Counted from the first letter of the stretch, positions 27,893 to 37,132 are shown. The stretch: DNA of 64,000 bases from CBDHDN01 sp965261585 (GCA_965261585.1 CBDHDN010000001.1:1-64000), one strand, 5' to 3'. Notes: generated by a model not told the origin, from the letters alone. A program made the numbers and translations.

Positions 27893-27932
27893 ATTGCAAG
27901 GTTCCAAAGCCAAAACCCCGAAACCTTGCAAT
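27893..27932. repeat. 11-bp inverted repeat upstream of the composite transposase
   Basis: ATTGCAAGGTT and AACCTTGCAAT are separated by 18 bases, about 70 bases upstream of the transposase start. It could be an IS-end feature, a transposase-binding site or a hairpin blocking read-through into the transposase gene. Confidence 0.6.
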
Positions 27933-27987
27933 CTCGACTACTTCGCCATGCCTGAGAAACCAACAGGATCAACCCGTTGGGCTTTGT

Positions 27988-28233
27988 TCACAGGAAACGG
28001 ACTAAGATTATCAGGGGCGGCACAAGATCGGGCAAACCGCGAAACCGCTCCCGCCAGGTCGTGTCCACGCGGGTGCCGCCCCAGGTCGGCCGAATGAGAC
28101 AGCTGACCAGAATCATCAACATGAACAGGCCACCCAGGACAATACCCGGCAGAACATAAAGCGCCGGAACCGACGTTTTCGTGAGGAAGCCGAAAATGAT
28201 CAGATTGATCGATGGAGGAATCAGGATGATCCC
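27988..28233 (-). pseudogene. TRAP transporter large permease (DctM), central fragment
   Basis: The minus-strand frame reads GIILIPPSINLIIFGFLTKT, SVPALYVLPGIVLGGLFMLM, then ILVSCLIRPTWGG and DLVPPLIIL. This is the conserved GIxIPPS segment and following transmembrane region of DctM. Its 5' part is absent here; a DctM 5' part ending exactly at GGTLGI lies on the plus strand at 32468-32912. The 3' end is cut by the IS5-type element. Confidence 0.8.
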
Positions 28234-28383
28234 GTACCAGGTGGGGTAAGAAGCCGGCTTAGAACTCCACCTTCCCTGCGCGAGGACTAGCCCGGATTTC
28301 TCACACGGAGTAGTGCATCAGGGCCCCGAATCAGCGAAAGTGATTGTTGCAACAAGAACTTAAGCTGAGACGGAGGATCTCCC

Positions 28384-29364
28384 CGATGCCAACAGAGTGT
28401 ATCTCGGATCGGTTCGGATTTGCACGCGTTGAGAGCCGGCGCGTTGAGGCAGCGTTTGACGGCGGTGCGGTGACGTCGAACGGTGGCGCGCTTTTGCTGG
28501 GGGCCACGGAGCGGGCGATTGGCCTGGTCGCGGGGTTTGCGCGATGTTTCCAGGACGGCCGCGATCCGGCGTTGACGGAGCACAGCGTCGCGACGCTGGT
28601 CGGCCAACGTGTGTTCGCCCTGGCGCTGGGTTACGAGGACCTGATCGACCACGACGAGCTGCGCCATGATCCGGTGATGGCGGTGCTCGCCGGCAAGCTC
28701 GAGGCGCGGCGGGCGGACTGCGCGCCGCTCGCCGGCAAGTCGACGCTGAACCGGCTGGAGCACGCGCCGTCGGGGGCGCCGTCGCGCTATCACAAGATCG
28801 GCCACGACGCGGCGGCGATCGAGCGCCAGTTCGTCGCGCTGTTCTTGGCCGCGCACCGGCAAGCCGGCCCGCCGCTACCAGGAGCTGGTGTGGACGACGC
28901 GTAAGAGCTGGAGCCGCGAACGCCGCGTCGTCGCCAAGGCCGAATGGACCCACGGTAAGGCCAATCCGCGCTTCGTCGTCACCTCGCTCGGCACCGGCGA
29001 GGTCAAGGCCCGCCGGCTCTATGAAAAGGTCTATTGCGCCCGCGGCGACATGGAGAACCGCATCAAGGAATGCCAGGCCGATCTGTTCGCCGACCGCACT
29101 TCGGCTGCCACCATGCGGGCCAACCAGCTGCGCTGGTGGTTCGCCGCCATGGCCTATGCGCTGCTCTGCGCGCTGCGCCGCATCGCCCTCAAGCACACCC
29201 GCTTCGCCCGCGCCACCTGCGGCACCATCCGTTTGAAGCTGTTGAAGATCGGCGCCCAGGTGCGCCGCTCCGTCCGCCGCGTCAAGTTCGCAATGGCGTC
29301 TTCGTTCCCCTACCAGCAGGAATACCGCCTGGCTCACCATCGATTATGCAACGCCACCGGCTGA
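28384..29364 (+). pseudogene. IS1380-family transposase, internally deleted
   Basis: N-terminal 165 residues (FDGGAVTSNGGALLLGATER, LGYEDLIDHDELRHDPVMAV, KSTLNRLEH) are joined near base 28865, out of frame, to the C-terminal 165 residues (RRYQELVWTTRKSWSRERRV, YCARGDMENRIKECQADLF, ANQLRWWFAAMAYALLCALR). The middle third, carrying most catalytic acidic residues, is gone. It is a different IS1380 subtype from the one at 17.6-19.3 kb. Confidence 0.85.
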
Positions 29365-29497
29365 CCCCAGCAGCCGGCCTCCGCCCGTCCCGTCAACCAC
29401 ACAGGATCAACTCCAGCCTCAGACCACCGCCAGCAGCCGGCGGAACCCTCCAGACTGCCTGCTTCACAGCAACCCATCAACAGTGCCCAAGATGAAC

Positions 29498-30900
29498 TGT
29501 CGGTAACACGCGATATGTCCGGTTTATGTACCAGATGGTCTGTCCGGTTTTAGAACGCCTCCAAGCCATGGAGGGAGGCGATGCGTCGGACGGAGCAGGT
29601 ACAGGGACTGAGATTGATGAAGTTCGAGGAGGTTTACGGGCGCACCCATCGGGGTGGCTTGAGCCAGGCGGAGGCGGCGGAGGTTCTGGGTGTCTCGGAG
29701 CGCACCTTCCGGCGCTGGCGCGACCGCTACGAGGCGGAGGGAGCCGACGGTCTCTACGACCGCCGCCTGGGCCGCCTCTCGGCGCGGCGCGCGCCGGTGG
29801 ACGAGGTGGCGCGGGTGCTGGAGTTGTTCGACACCCGCTACTGGGACTTCACGGCCAAGCACTTCCACGAGAAGCTGGTGGCCGATCACGGCTTCAAGCG
29901 CAGCTACAACTGGCTGCGGCTGAGCTTGCAAGCCCATGGGCGCAGGCGCGCGGCGCCCAGGCGTGGGGCGCACCGGCGCAAGCGGCCGCGCCGTGCCCTG
30001 CCCGGCATGATGTTGCACCAGGACGGCTCGAGCCACGAGTGGGTCCCCGGTCGATGGTGGGACCTGATCGTCACCATGGACGATGCGACCAGCGATATCT
30101 ACTCGGCCTTCTTCGTCGCCGAAGAGGGCACCATGTCGAGCTTCCAGGGGGTGTCCGAGGCGATCCGGGCCAAGGGCCTGTTCTGCTCGCTCTACGCCGA
30201 CCGCGCCAGCCACTACTGGAACACGCCCGAGGCCGGCGGCAAGGTGGACAAGGACACCCCGACCCAGGTCGGCCGCGCCCTGGCGCAGCTCGGCATCGAG
30301 TTGATCCCGGCCTACTCGCCCGAGGCAAGGGGGCGCTCGGAGCGCATGTTCGGCACCTTGCAGAAGCGCCTGCCCAGGAACTCAGGCTCGCCGGCATCAC
30401 CGACATGGTCGAGGCCAACCGCTTCCTCAAGGAGGTCTTCCTGCAACAACACAACGCCCGCTTCGCGACCCCGGCCGAGGACCAGGGCACCGCCTTCGTC
30501 CCCTTCACCGGCGCGCTCGACGACATCCTGTGCATCCACGAGGAACGCACCGTCTCAAACGACAACACGGTGCGCTACAAGCGCCTGGCACTTCAGATCC
30601 CCGCCGGCCGCCACCGCCGCCATTACGTCAAGGCCAGGGTCCGCGTCCACGAATACCCCGACGGCACAATGGCCGTCTTCCATGGACCGCGATGTCTGGC
30701 GCGATACCACGCCGATGGCCAACCGATCGACAGCCAAACCCGCGAGGCCGCGTGACCCGCTTCGACGCGACCGACCGGCGCCCTGTGGACAAGTGGACAG
30801 CCGCTCCGCGACCGACCACTTCCCCACAGGGCCAGAAACCGCAACAGAAGCGGTCAACTCATATGGTACATAAACCGGTCAACTCAGAATGTTCTCGACA
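29498..30900 (+). mobile_element. ISNCY/IS1202-type element with 17-bp target duplication
   Basis: Starts TGTCGGTAACACG and ends GTTCTCGACA (TGT...ACA). The inverted ends share CCGGTTTATGTACCA in matching positions. The 17-base sequence CAGTGCCCAAGATGAAC occurs immediately before (29481-29497) and after (30901-30917) the element. Long 15-18 bp duplications are known for one subgroup of IS1202-like elements. It carries a single transposase gene with a frameshift. Confidence 0.85.
29581..30755 (+). pseudogene. ISNCY-family transposase, one-base frameshift
   Basis: ATG 29581. The N-terminal HTH is GGLSQAEAAEVLGVSERTFR. The catalytic core is GMMLHQDGSSHEWVPGRWWD, VTMDDATSDIYSAFFVAEEG, LFCSLYADRASHYWNTPEAG and AYSPEARGRSERMFGTLQKR. 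After LQKRL a missing base (near 30372) moves the frame; LRLAGITDMVEANRFLKEVF and ALQIPAGRHRRHYVKARVRV follow to the stop at 30755. The motif order matches proteins annotated as ISNCY-family transposases. Confidence 0.85.
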
Positions 30901-30962
30901 CAGTGCCCAAGATGAACTGGCTCTCGGCCACCACCAATCCCGCTGTGAGAAATCCGGGCTAG

Positions 30963-31349
30963 CCGATGTCCTCCGGTCGGGCGGAACGGATCGCGCTCGA
31001 AAACCACGGTGGCCAGCTGGTCTACAACCCGGAAACCATGCATCGCCTGCACGCCGCGGCCGGCGCCAATGTGGGCGCCAATCTCGATCCCAGCCACATC
31101 TTCTGGATGGGCGGCGATCCCATCTATGCCGCGCGCGATCTCGGCGAAATCATGTTCAATGTGCATGCCAAGGACACGCGGATCGACCGCCGCATCGCCG
31201 CCTCAAGCACCCTGCTCGAGACCAAGCCGAACGACCAGGCGCCGGCCCGCGCCTGGAACTATGTCACCCCCGGGTATGGCCACGACGAAGGCTGGTGGCG
31301 CGAGTTTGCGATCGCGCTACGCGCCGTCGGCTATGACGACGCGCTGCCA
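30963..31349 (+). pseudogene. Sugar-phosphate isomerase/epimerase, C-terminal half
   Basis: Reads RIALENHGGQLVYNPETMHR, GANVGANLDPSHIFWMGGDP, IMFNVHAKDTRIDRRIA, ETKPNDQAPARAWNYVTPGY and GHDEGWWREF. These are the metal- and substrate-binding strands (E-H, D-H, H, E-region) of the xylose-isomerase-like TIM barrel family. The N-terminal half is missing; it lies on the opposite strand at 32907-33314. The 3' end is cut near 31349, where an antisense MFS gene fragment begins. Confidence 0.8.
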
Positions 31350-31564
31350 AACCGGGCGGTCAACCCCCCGTCGGTCGGCATCGCCAGCAGGGCGCCGGCG
31401 GCCATCACCAACAGCACCAGGCCGAGCGTGCCGTGGCCCAGCCGCAGCCGATCCTGCACCAGCGGGATGTGCGGGGCCCAACTGCCAATGAGGACCCCAT
31501 GGGCGAAGAAGACGGCGGCGATGGACGCCCGGGCCCCGCGCACCGCAATGGGATCGACATCCAT
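31349..31564 (-). pseudogene. MFS transporter N-terminus, truncated
   Basis: From ATG 31564 the minus strand reads MDVDPIAVRGARASIAAVFF, AHGVLIGSWAPHIPLVQDRL, then GLVLLVMAAGALLAMPTDGG and LTARFGS. This is the first two transmembrane helices and A-like motif of a YbjJ-type MFS permease. After about 72 codons it stops at the sugar-isomerase junction. Confidence 0.7.
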
Positions 31565-31673
31565 GGCCGAGGGTTCAACACTCCACGCACCGCCAGTCAA
31601 GCAACGAGACGCTTGGACCAATCCACCAGCCCGGTTAAGGTCCCGGCGCCCATCATTCCTGTTTCTGGGAGCG

Positions 31674-32030
31674 CACCATCGGCATCGACAGGCTATGCAG
31701 CCTGCGGGACGCGATCGCCACCCATGTCGAAGACGGCGCCGGCGTCGTGCTCGGCGCGGCCTTGGAGAACACGATACCGTTCGCGGCAACATATGAGCTG
31801 ATCCGCCGAGGCCGCCGCGGGCTCAACGTGATCGCGCCCATTTCCGATATCTCCACCGACATGCTGATCGGCGCCGGCTGCGTTGCCGAGGTCACCGGCG
31901 CCTGGGTCGGCAATGTCTCCGGCGGGATGGGCCACAACTACCGCCGCGCCGCCGAAACCGGCGCGCCTCATCCGATCAAGATCCACGACTACTCGAATTT
32001 TTCGATCGGCATGGCGTTCTTCGCCGGCGC
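31674..32030 (+). pseudogene. CoA-transferase subunit A, N-terminal part
   Basis: The frame reads IGIDRLCSLRDAIATHVEDG, PFAATYELIRRGRRGLNVIA, DISTDMLIGAGCVAEVTGAW and VGNVSGGMGHNYRRAAETGA, resembling the N-terminal domain of family I CoA-transferase alpha subunits. Instead of continuing, it runs in frame into a TRAP DctQ subunit near 32030. Only the first ~115 residues are present, so it is inactive as a CoA-transferase. Confidence 0.7.
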
Positions 32031-32448
32031 CTATGTACTCGCCATTGGAACCGCGTGGGCGTTCAGTTTCACCCTCCTGAAACGGGCCCATATCCGCATT
32101 GACGTCCTTTATCAGTTGCTGCCGCTTCGTGTACGGGCTCTTATCGATCTCGTCTCGATCGCTACGCTGACCGGCCTGGGCGGTGTTCTGGTTTGGTACG
32201 GAACCAAGAGCCTTTTCTTCGCCTGGTCGAAGAAGATCGTGTCCATCACCACGCTGGAAATACCGCTTTGGATTCCCATGCTGGCGTGGGACTTGGGGCT
32301 AATATTTTCTTTCATGGTGGCTCTGTATCTGACCGTGACGTCCTTGGTGGTGTTTGTGCGCGGTGACATCGCCGCCATCCAGGCCCGCATCGGGGCCGTC
32401 TCCGGAGAAGAAGAAGTCAGCCCCGATTCGAAAAGCAACCAGGAATAG
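32031..32448 (+). pseudogene. TRAP transporter small permease (DctQ), N-terminally truncated
   Basis: AIGTAWAFSFTLLKRAHIRI then DVLYQLLPLRVRALIDLVSI is the conserved HIRID(V/L) segment after the first helix of DctQ; three further hydrophobic helices follow to a stop at 32448. The first helix and start codon are replaced by the CoA-transferase fragment, giving one continuous chimeric ORF. It is followed after 19 bases by dctM, the expected gene order for a tripartite TRAP carboxylate transporter. Confidence 0.75.
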
Positions 32449-32467
32449 CCAGACGAGATCCTGAGCC

Positions 32468-32912
32468 ATGCTCTTGATGATATTGGTCGTCCTTCTGGTC
32501 TTGTTGTTTATCAGTCTGCCCGTGGCGGCGGCGCTGGGATACCTGGCGCTATTTCTGGATGCCTTCTACAACTTTCTTCCCTTGCACCGTGGCTTCGGGA
32601 CCAAGGCCTGGGCAACCCAGAGCGACATTTTGCTTGTCGCCGTCCCTTTGTTCATTCTGCTTGGTGAGCTGCTGCTGCGGTCCGGCATCGCCGACCGAAT
32701 GTACCGTGCAATGATGCAGTGGCTCTCTTGGCTGCCGGGCGGCCTCATGCATGCAAATGTGGGAGCCAGCATGTGTTTCGCCGCGACCGCGGGCTCCAGC
32801 GTTGCGACGGCAGCGACCATCAGCACCGTGGCCGTTCCGTTGGTCCGCCGATACCGATATAATAAGCGCCTTTTCCTTGGTTCCACTCGCTGCCGGCGGC
32901 ACGCTCGGGATC
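32468..32912 (+). pseudogene. TRAP transporter large permease (DctM), 5' part
   Basis: ATG 32468. LLMILVVLLVLLFISLPVAA, SDILLVAVPLFILLGELLLR, MMQWLSWLPGGLMHANVGAS and CFAATAGSSVATAATISTVA are the first membrane segments and conserved GAS-CxxFAAxxGSSVATAA signature of DctM. An extra A near 32885 shifts the frame; the restored frame gives SLAAGGTLGI. At GGGATC (32907-32912) the homology stops. The expected continuation, IILIPPSIN, is found on the minus strand starting at 28233. Confidence 0.85.
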
Positions 32913-33314
32913 CCAGGATTCTCCGGTGGCCAGGCCGTGGTGATCCAGTTCGGATTCTGGTCGCCGGGGCCGCCCGGCAGACCCGACATCATCACGACCC
33001 GGTCGATCTCCAGCGCCGCGGCGAGGCGAAATGTTTAGCGGACGACCGCGTCGTGCCGCCGGCCCGCCTCGCCCGGCGCGAGCTGGTTGCCGGAACAGTT
33101 GAGGGCACTGATCGCGAGGCCATGATCCTTGATCTTGGCCAGGAACTCGCGCCGCGCTGGCGCGTCCTCGAGCAGTCGGTCAGGGTCGAGGGGGGGCCGG
33201 GGACCAGTTGCCGCAGCCGAATTCGAGCATTTCGACCCCGGCCTCGGCCGCCACCGGCAGCATGTCATCCAACCCCAGATGGGCCAGGCTGTCGGCGACC
33301 AATCCGATGCGCAT
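32907..33314 (-). pseudogene. Sugar-phosphate isomerase/epimerase, N-terminal half
   Basis: From ATG 33314: MRIGLVADSLAHLGLDDMLP, AEAGVEMLEFGCGNWS, then a one-base shift in a C/G run near 33200, LLEDAPARREFLAKIKDHGL and ISALNCSGNQLAPGEAGRRH, then TAA at about 33033 where AAA (Lys) is expected, then TFRLAAALEIDRVVMMSGLP and NWITTAWPPENPG. It is the first half of a xylose-isomerase-like TIM barrel; the second half is on the plus strand at 30963. Confidence 0.8.
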
Positions 33315-33343
33315 CTGCCGGGCTCCCTGTCGTCAGGACGCTA

Positions 33344-34393
33344 GAGCACATCCGGTTTAGACGGAATATCCTGCATTGACGAGGTAGTTTCTGCATTCGG
33401 TTGGAGAGAATTCATCGAGGGCGTTTCCAATTGCCCGCCAGAGGTCATCGACGGTTCTGGCGCCGACCTTGCGCAGAATGGCTTTGAGCTTGGCGAAGAC
33501 CTGTTCGATGGGATTGAGATCGGGGCTGTAGGGCGGCAGGTAGAGCGGGGTTGCGCCGACCGCCTCAATGGCCTCGTGTACGCCGGCGACCTTGTGGGAG
33601 GAGAGGTTGTCCATGATGACGATGTCGCCCGCGGACAGGGTCGGGACCAGGGCTTGCTGGACCCAGGCAAGGAAGCTTGCGCCGTTGATCGGGCCATCGA
33701 AAACGCAGGGCGCGGTGATCCGGTCGTGACGCAGGGCGGCAATGAACGTGGTTGTCTTCCAGTGGCCATGGGGAATGGCCGCCACCACCCGTTCGCCGCG
33801 CGGTGCCCGGCCATAACGCCGGGCCATGTTCGTCCGCGCCCAGGTCTCGTCGAGAAAGACCAGCCGTTCGGCAATCAGCCCAGGTTGCTCGTTGCGCCAA
33901 GTGGCTCGCGCCGCCGCGACGTCAGGGCGCTCCTGCTCGGCGGCGTGGGCTGTCTTTTTTTGCGACTCAGCCCCTGAGCCAGAAGAAAGTCGCCAAGCGT
34001 CGAGCGCTTCGCCTCGATCCCCTCGGCGGCCAGCAAGACGCAAAGCTCGTCAATGGTGATGTCGCAATTCTCCATCACCAGAGCCCGAATGCGATCGCCA
34101 TGGGGAGCCAGTTTCGATTTCTTCCAGCCACCGTATTTGTCGGCTTTGATCGTGCCCCGCTGCTTCCAACGCTGCATCAGCTTCACAACAAAGCTGATGC
34201 TCACATCAAATTGCTTCGCCGCCGCATTGCGAGAGGTCCCCGATTCAACAACTCGAACAACTCGTTCACGAAGATCTTCCGAATAAGGTCGTGTCATCCA
34301 TGGCTGGCCTCCTTTAACCCAGCTCATAGCTTGAATCACTTTTTGCGACCCTTGGGAATCCCCTTTTTGATTCTGTCTATGCCGGACCCGCTC
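33344..34393 (-). mobile_element. IS630-family element, copy 1 (1,050 bp)
   Basis: Bounded by TA on both sides (33342-33343 and 34394-34395), the target duplication typical of IS630. Terminal inverted repeats share GAGC-n3-TCCGG-n2-TAGAC-n-GAAT. It is the same length as the copy at 60859-61908 and differs by only a couple of bases that I noticed (one Asp/Ala change in OrfA, one silent C/G). This indicates a recently mobile element. Confidence 0.92.
33357..34297 (-). CDS. IS630-family transposase, two frames joined by an A7 slippery run
   Basis: OrfA starts at ATG 34297 (AAAGGAGG upstream) and encodes an HTH (GTSRNAAAKQFDVSISFVVK) to LSRKKRQP, stopping at 33875. OrfB, in the -1 frame, begins around SQKKTAHAAEQERPDV and has the catalytic core: LVFLDETWARTNMARRYGRA (D), GDIVIMDNLSSHKVAGVHEA (D) and YSPDLNPIEQVFAKLKAILR (E). 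The frames overlap at seven consecutive A (complement 33955-33961), the usual site for programmed frameshifting in IS630 members, so this is probably not decay. Confidence 0.85.
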
Positions 34394-34532
34394 TAGTCGT
34401 AGATGGCGACGGTCGCAACGAAGTGCAGCCGTGCGCAGCTGAGCGGAAGTCCACGTCCAGCCCTCCGCTCTCGCGCCGTTGCCTCCGCTGCGGTGGACTG
34501 GACGGCGGCGGCCGGCCTGTTACGCTTCAGCC

Positions 34533-35246
34533 ATGAAACGCCTGCTCGCCGCCCTGCGGAGCCTCGGTTGTGCGGTCTGGCTGGCGGCCTGCGCGGCGGC
34601 CGTACCAGCACTGTCGCTGGATGAGGGGGGGGATGAGGGGCCGCCGAGACATGCCGTCTTCGTCGTCAGCAACGGATGGCACTCGGCCATCGTCGTCGCG
34701 CGGCAGGACCTGATCGAGACGGGCCTGGTGCCGGAAGCCGCCGACTTCCCCGATGCGGCTTTTCTCGAGTTCGGGTGGGGCGACCGCACGTACTATCCGG
34801 CCCGGGACAAGACAGTGGGCCTGGCGCTCGCCGCCGCGCTTACGGCGACACTGGCGGTGATGCACCTCGCCGGTCTTGCCGCGCCGCCTGAGCGGCTCTA
34901 CCCCGACGCGGACGTGGCGAGGGTTGCGCTGACCGAGGCCGGGCTGCGTCGCCTCGTCGCCGAGATCGACGCCGGCTTCGAGCGGCCCGAGGGTGGGCGT
35001 GCCGCGGCCGTATCCCGCGGCCTTTACCGCGACAGCAACTTCTATCTCGCGCATGGCGAATTCCATCTGTTCAATACCTGCAACACCTGGACGGCGCGCA
35101 CGTTGCGGGCCGGCGGCGTGGGGCTGTCGCCCTCGGGCGTGATCACGGCCGACGCACTGGTAAGGCGCCTGCGCAAGGCGCCGGGCGTGTCCTTTCCGGA
35201 GGAAGACAGTGGTCGGCTCCGGACCGCCGGTTCGGCAGTGGATTGA
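34533..35246 (+). CDS. DUF2459 family protein
   Basis: A 237-residue protein of the conserved DUF2459 (TIGR02117) family, whose function is not established. Start ATG 34533 (MKRLLAALRSLGCAVWLAAC) gives a signal sequence with a possible lipobox LAAC, so it may be a lipoprotein or periplasmic protein. Family-typical segments include VFVVSNGWHSAIVVARQDL, LEFGWGDRTYYPARDKT and FHLFNTCNTWTARTLRAGGV. The conserved His and Cys-containing segments resemble a papain-like (NlpC-related) arrangement, which is only inference. The gene is convergent with a broken SDR gene. Confidence 0.8.
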   Translation: MKRLLAALRSLGCAVWLAACAAAVPALSLDEGGDEGPPRHAVFVVSNGWHSAIVVARQDLIETGLVPEAADFPDAAFLEFGWGDRTYYPARDKTVGLALAAALTATLAVMHLAGLAAPPERLYPDADVARVALTEAGLRRLVAEIDAGFERPEGGRAAAVSRGLYRDSNFYLAHGEFHLFNTCNTWTARTLRAGGVGLSPSGVITADALVRRLRKAPGVSFPEEDSGRLRTAGSAVD

Positions 35247-35334
35247 AATGGATCGGATCGGCAAGCCGGGCGGGTGGGCGCGCTTGGCGCCACAAGGGGG
35301 GAGGGAGCAACACTGTGCTACGACGACCGAATTG

Positions 35335-35349
35335 CCCCCCCCCCCCCCC
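35335..35349. repeat. Run of 15 C between two convergent genes
   Basis: A homopolymer of 15 cytosines lies in the intergenic spacer between the DUF2459 stop (35246) and the SDR stop (35380). Such tracts slip in replication and are prone to sequencing error, so its length here is uncertain. Confidence 0.7.
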
Positions 35350-35379
35350 ACGGTTCCCCCACGGGGGACGGCAATGGCA

Positions 35380-36145
35380 TCAGCCCACCAGGCCCGCCCG
35401 GCGACGACCTTCATCGGTCTTGAGCGAGAAATCGGTTCCCGCAAACTCGGCCGCATCTTCCGTGCAGAGCCAGGCAACGGCGCGGGCGACCCAGTCGGCC
35501 GGGATATGGACCGACGGGTCCAACTGGCTGACCGGGTTGATGCCCGATGCCCTGATCGCGACCTGCATGTCGGTGGCGACCTTCCCCGGGCTGAGGCCGA
35601 CGACGCGGATACCCTTGTCGCGGTATTCCTTGTCGGCGCAGCGGGTCAGCGACAGCGCCGCGGCCTTGGCCGAGCAATATTGGCTCCAACCCTCCATTTG
35701 CGCCGGTGGCAGCGCCCGAGCTGATGTTGACGATGACGCCCGATCCATGGGCCTCCATCACCGGAATCGCCGCGCGCAGCCCGTGATAGACGCCCTTGTA
35801 GTTGACGTCCGCGGCATGGCCCCACTGTTCCGGGTCGGAATCCGCAAGCCGCGCAATCGGATCTATGGCGCCCGCGTTGTTGACGAGGATGTCGAGCCGG
35901 CCATAGGCGCTCAGGCATTGCGCAACCGCGGCGGCAACATCGGCATAGCGGCTGACATCGCAGGTGATCGCGCCTGCCGCGCCGCCGGCGCTGCGAATGC
36001 CCGCCGCGACCGCCTCCATGTCGCCGAGGCTGCGGGCGGCAAGCAAGACCGAGACGCCGTGCCGTGCCAGCTCTTGCGCCGTGGCGGCACCGATCCCCCG
36101 GCTGGCTCCAGTAACAATGGCAGCCTGGCCAATGAGTTCCTGCAT
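35380..36145 (-). pseudogene. Short-chain dehydrogenase, frameshifted
   Basis: ATG 36145: MQELIGQAAIVTGASRGIGA (TGxxxGIG), RLDILVNNAGAIDPIARLAD (NNAG), and VIVNISSGAATGA. Then, near 35708, an extra base changes frame; the other frame gives MEGWSQYCSAKAAALSLTRC (catalytic YxxxK), IRVVGLSPGKVATDMQ and EFAGTDFSL. All catalytic motifs exist but are split over two frames. It is probably inactive unless the indel is an error. Substrate is unknown. Confidence 0.8.
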
Positions 36146-36271
36146 TGCCTTGGCCCCCTTGCTCCGGTTTCGCGGACAGCGTTGCCACGGGCGCCATCCG
36201 ACAGGCGCGTCTGGTCCAAGTCAACGCCGGGCGTTCTGCGCCAGCCGAGCCCGCGCATGTCGCGGGACCGG

Positions 36272-36640
36272 CTAGATCCGCTGGCCCGGAGCCGACGTAA
36301 CGTCCGGCCAGCTTTCGCCCGCACCGACGACGCGGCTCATACCGTCGGGCGATGTCACGATTATCGTCCAGGTCGATCCGTCCACGGCCGCCAGCACTTC
36401 GAGCACGCCACCATCGTCGGTGAGGCCGACGGCGACCGGCGCTTCCGCGTAGCGGTCGCCGAGGAGCTTGACCAGGTCGTGGCGCGGAAAATCGGCAGGG
36501 TCGGCCAAGGCGGCCTCGCTGAGCAGTGCGAAGCCAACGATCGACAGCACGCTCAGCACGACGAAGAACGCCCACCTGGCGCGTCGCTCACGGCGGGACG
36601 GAGCCCATGTAGGCCTGGGCGAGACGGTTGAGATTGTCAT
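36272..36640 (-). CDS. Hypothetical exported or membrane-anchored protein
   Basis: A 122-residue protein from ATG 36640 (MTISTVSPRPTWAPSRRERR), an N-terminal basic stretch followed by one hydrophobic segment (WAFFVVLSVLSIVGFALLSE) and a soluble C-terminal part. The latter (VLEVLAAVDGSTWTIIVTSP, then GMSRVVGAGESW) looks like a small beta-rich periplasmic domain. I recognise no family. The hydrophobic segment implies a periplasmic protein anchored in the inner membrane. Confidence 0.55.
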   Translation of the reverse strand: MTISTVSPRPTWAPSRRERRARWAFFVVLSVLSIVGFALLSEAALADPADFPRHDLVKLLGDRYAEAPVAVGLTDDGGVLEVLAAVDGSTWTIIVTSPDGMSRVVGAGESWPDVTSAPGQRI

Positions 36641-36754
36641 GGCGGTGCCTCCCGTAGCCACTGTCGGACCAGCAAGTCCAGGGTCCTGCTCGTTGGGCCC
36701 ACAAGGTATGTATGCGTACGCTCATAGCCAGTTCGGCATTGCCCTTAGGTAGTT

Positions 36755-37132
36755 TCACGGACGGGAACCAAAGACGCGTTTGATCGCATCGAGCAGCAAC
36801 TCGTCATCGAACGGCTTTTCAAGGAGTGCAACGACGCCCGCCCGCCGGGCGAGGGATTTCATCGCGGCGGTGCGATGGCCGGTAATCAGGATCACAGGAA
36901 TGTCACGCCCGCTAAGCTTGTCGATGATCTCGCGGGCCGCATCCGTTGAGAAATGCGCATCGAGCACCAGGCATCCGCGGCGACCGGCGCAGACAGCCTC
37001 GAGAAAAGCCTCGGCAGTGCCGTACATCTTGGCTGTGAGGCCGGCACTTTGAAGCAGCGCCGCCAGCGAATCTCGTGCCGCGACGTCGACATCGATTGTT
37101 ACGACAGAGACCCCTCGATTGGATGCCGCCAT
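36755..37132 (-). CDS. Orphan receiver-domain response regulator
   Basis: A 125-residue CheY/FixJ-type receiver without an output domain. GVSVVTIDVDVAARDSLAAL supplies the acidic pocket, CLVLDAHFS the phosphorylatable Asp, ILITGHRTAA the Thr, and VALLEKPFDDELLLDAIKRV the Lys-Pro switch. Start 37132 is preferred over 37138 because GGAG lies eight bases upstream of it and only two bases from the other. It lies downstream of a FixLJ-like pair with a 16-bp palindrome in between. It may act as a phosphate sink or single-domain modulator of that kinase, as known for similar orphan receivers. Confidence 0.85.
   Translation of the reverse strand: MAASNRGVSVVTIDVDVAARDSLAALLQSAGLTAKMYGTAEAFLEAVCAGRRGCLVLDAHFSTDAAREIIDKLSGRDIPVILITGHRTAAMKSLARRAGVVALLEKPFDDELLLDAIKRVFGSRP

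Larger units (their letters stand above)
28287..30962 (+). mobile_element. IS1380-type relic with a nested ISNCY/IS1202 insertion
   Basis: Perfect 19-base inverted ends, CTAGCCCGGATTTCTCACA at 28287-28305 and its complement at 30944-30962, bound the unit. CTAG is the likely target duplication, leaving CCCGGATTTCTCACA as the IS tip. Inside are an internally deleted IS1380 transposase (28384-29364) and, between its stop and the right end, a complete second IS (29498-30900). Confidence 0.85.

Noticed and set aside
33875..34297. The IS630 OrfA/OrfB break as decay
   Set aside because: Both copies share the same break at a seven-A run, the usual programmed frameshift site of IS630 elements.
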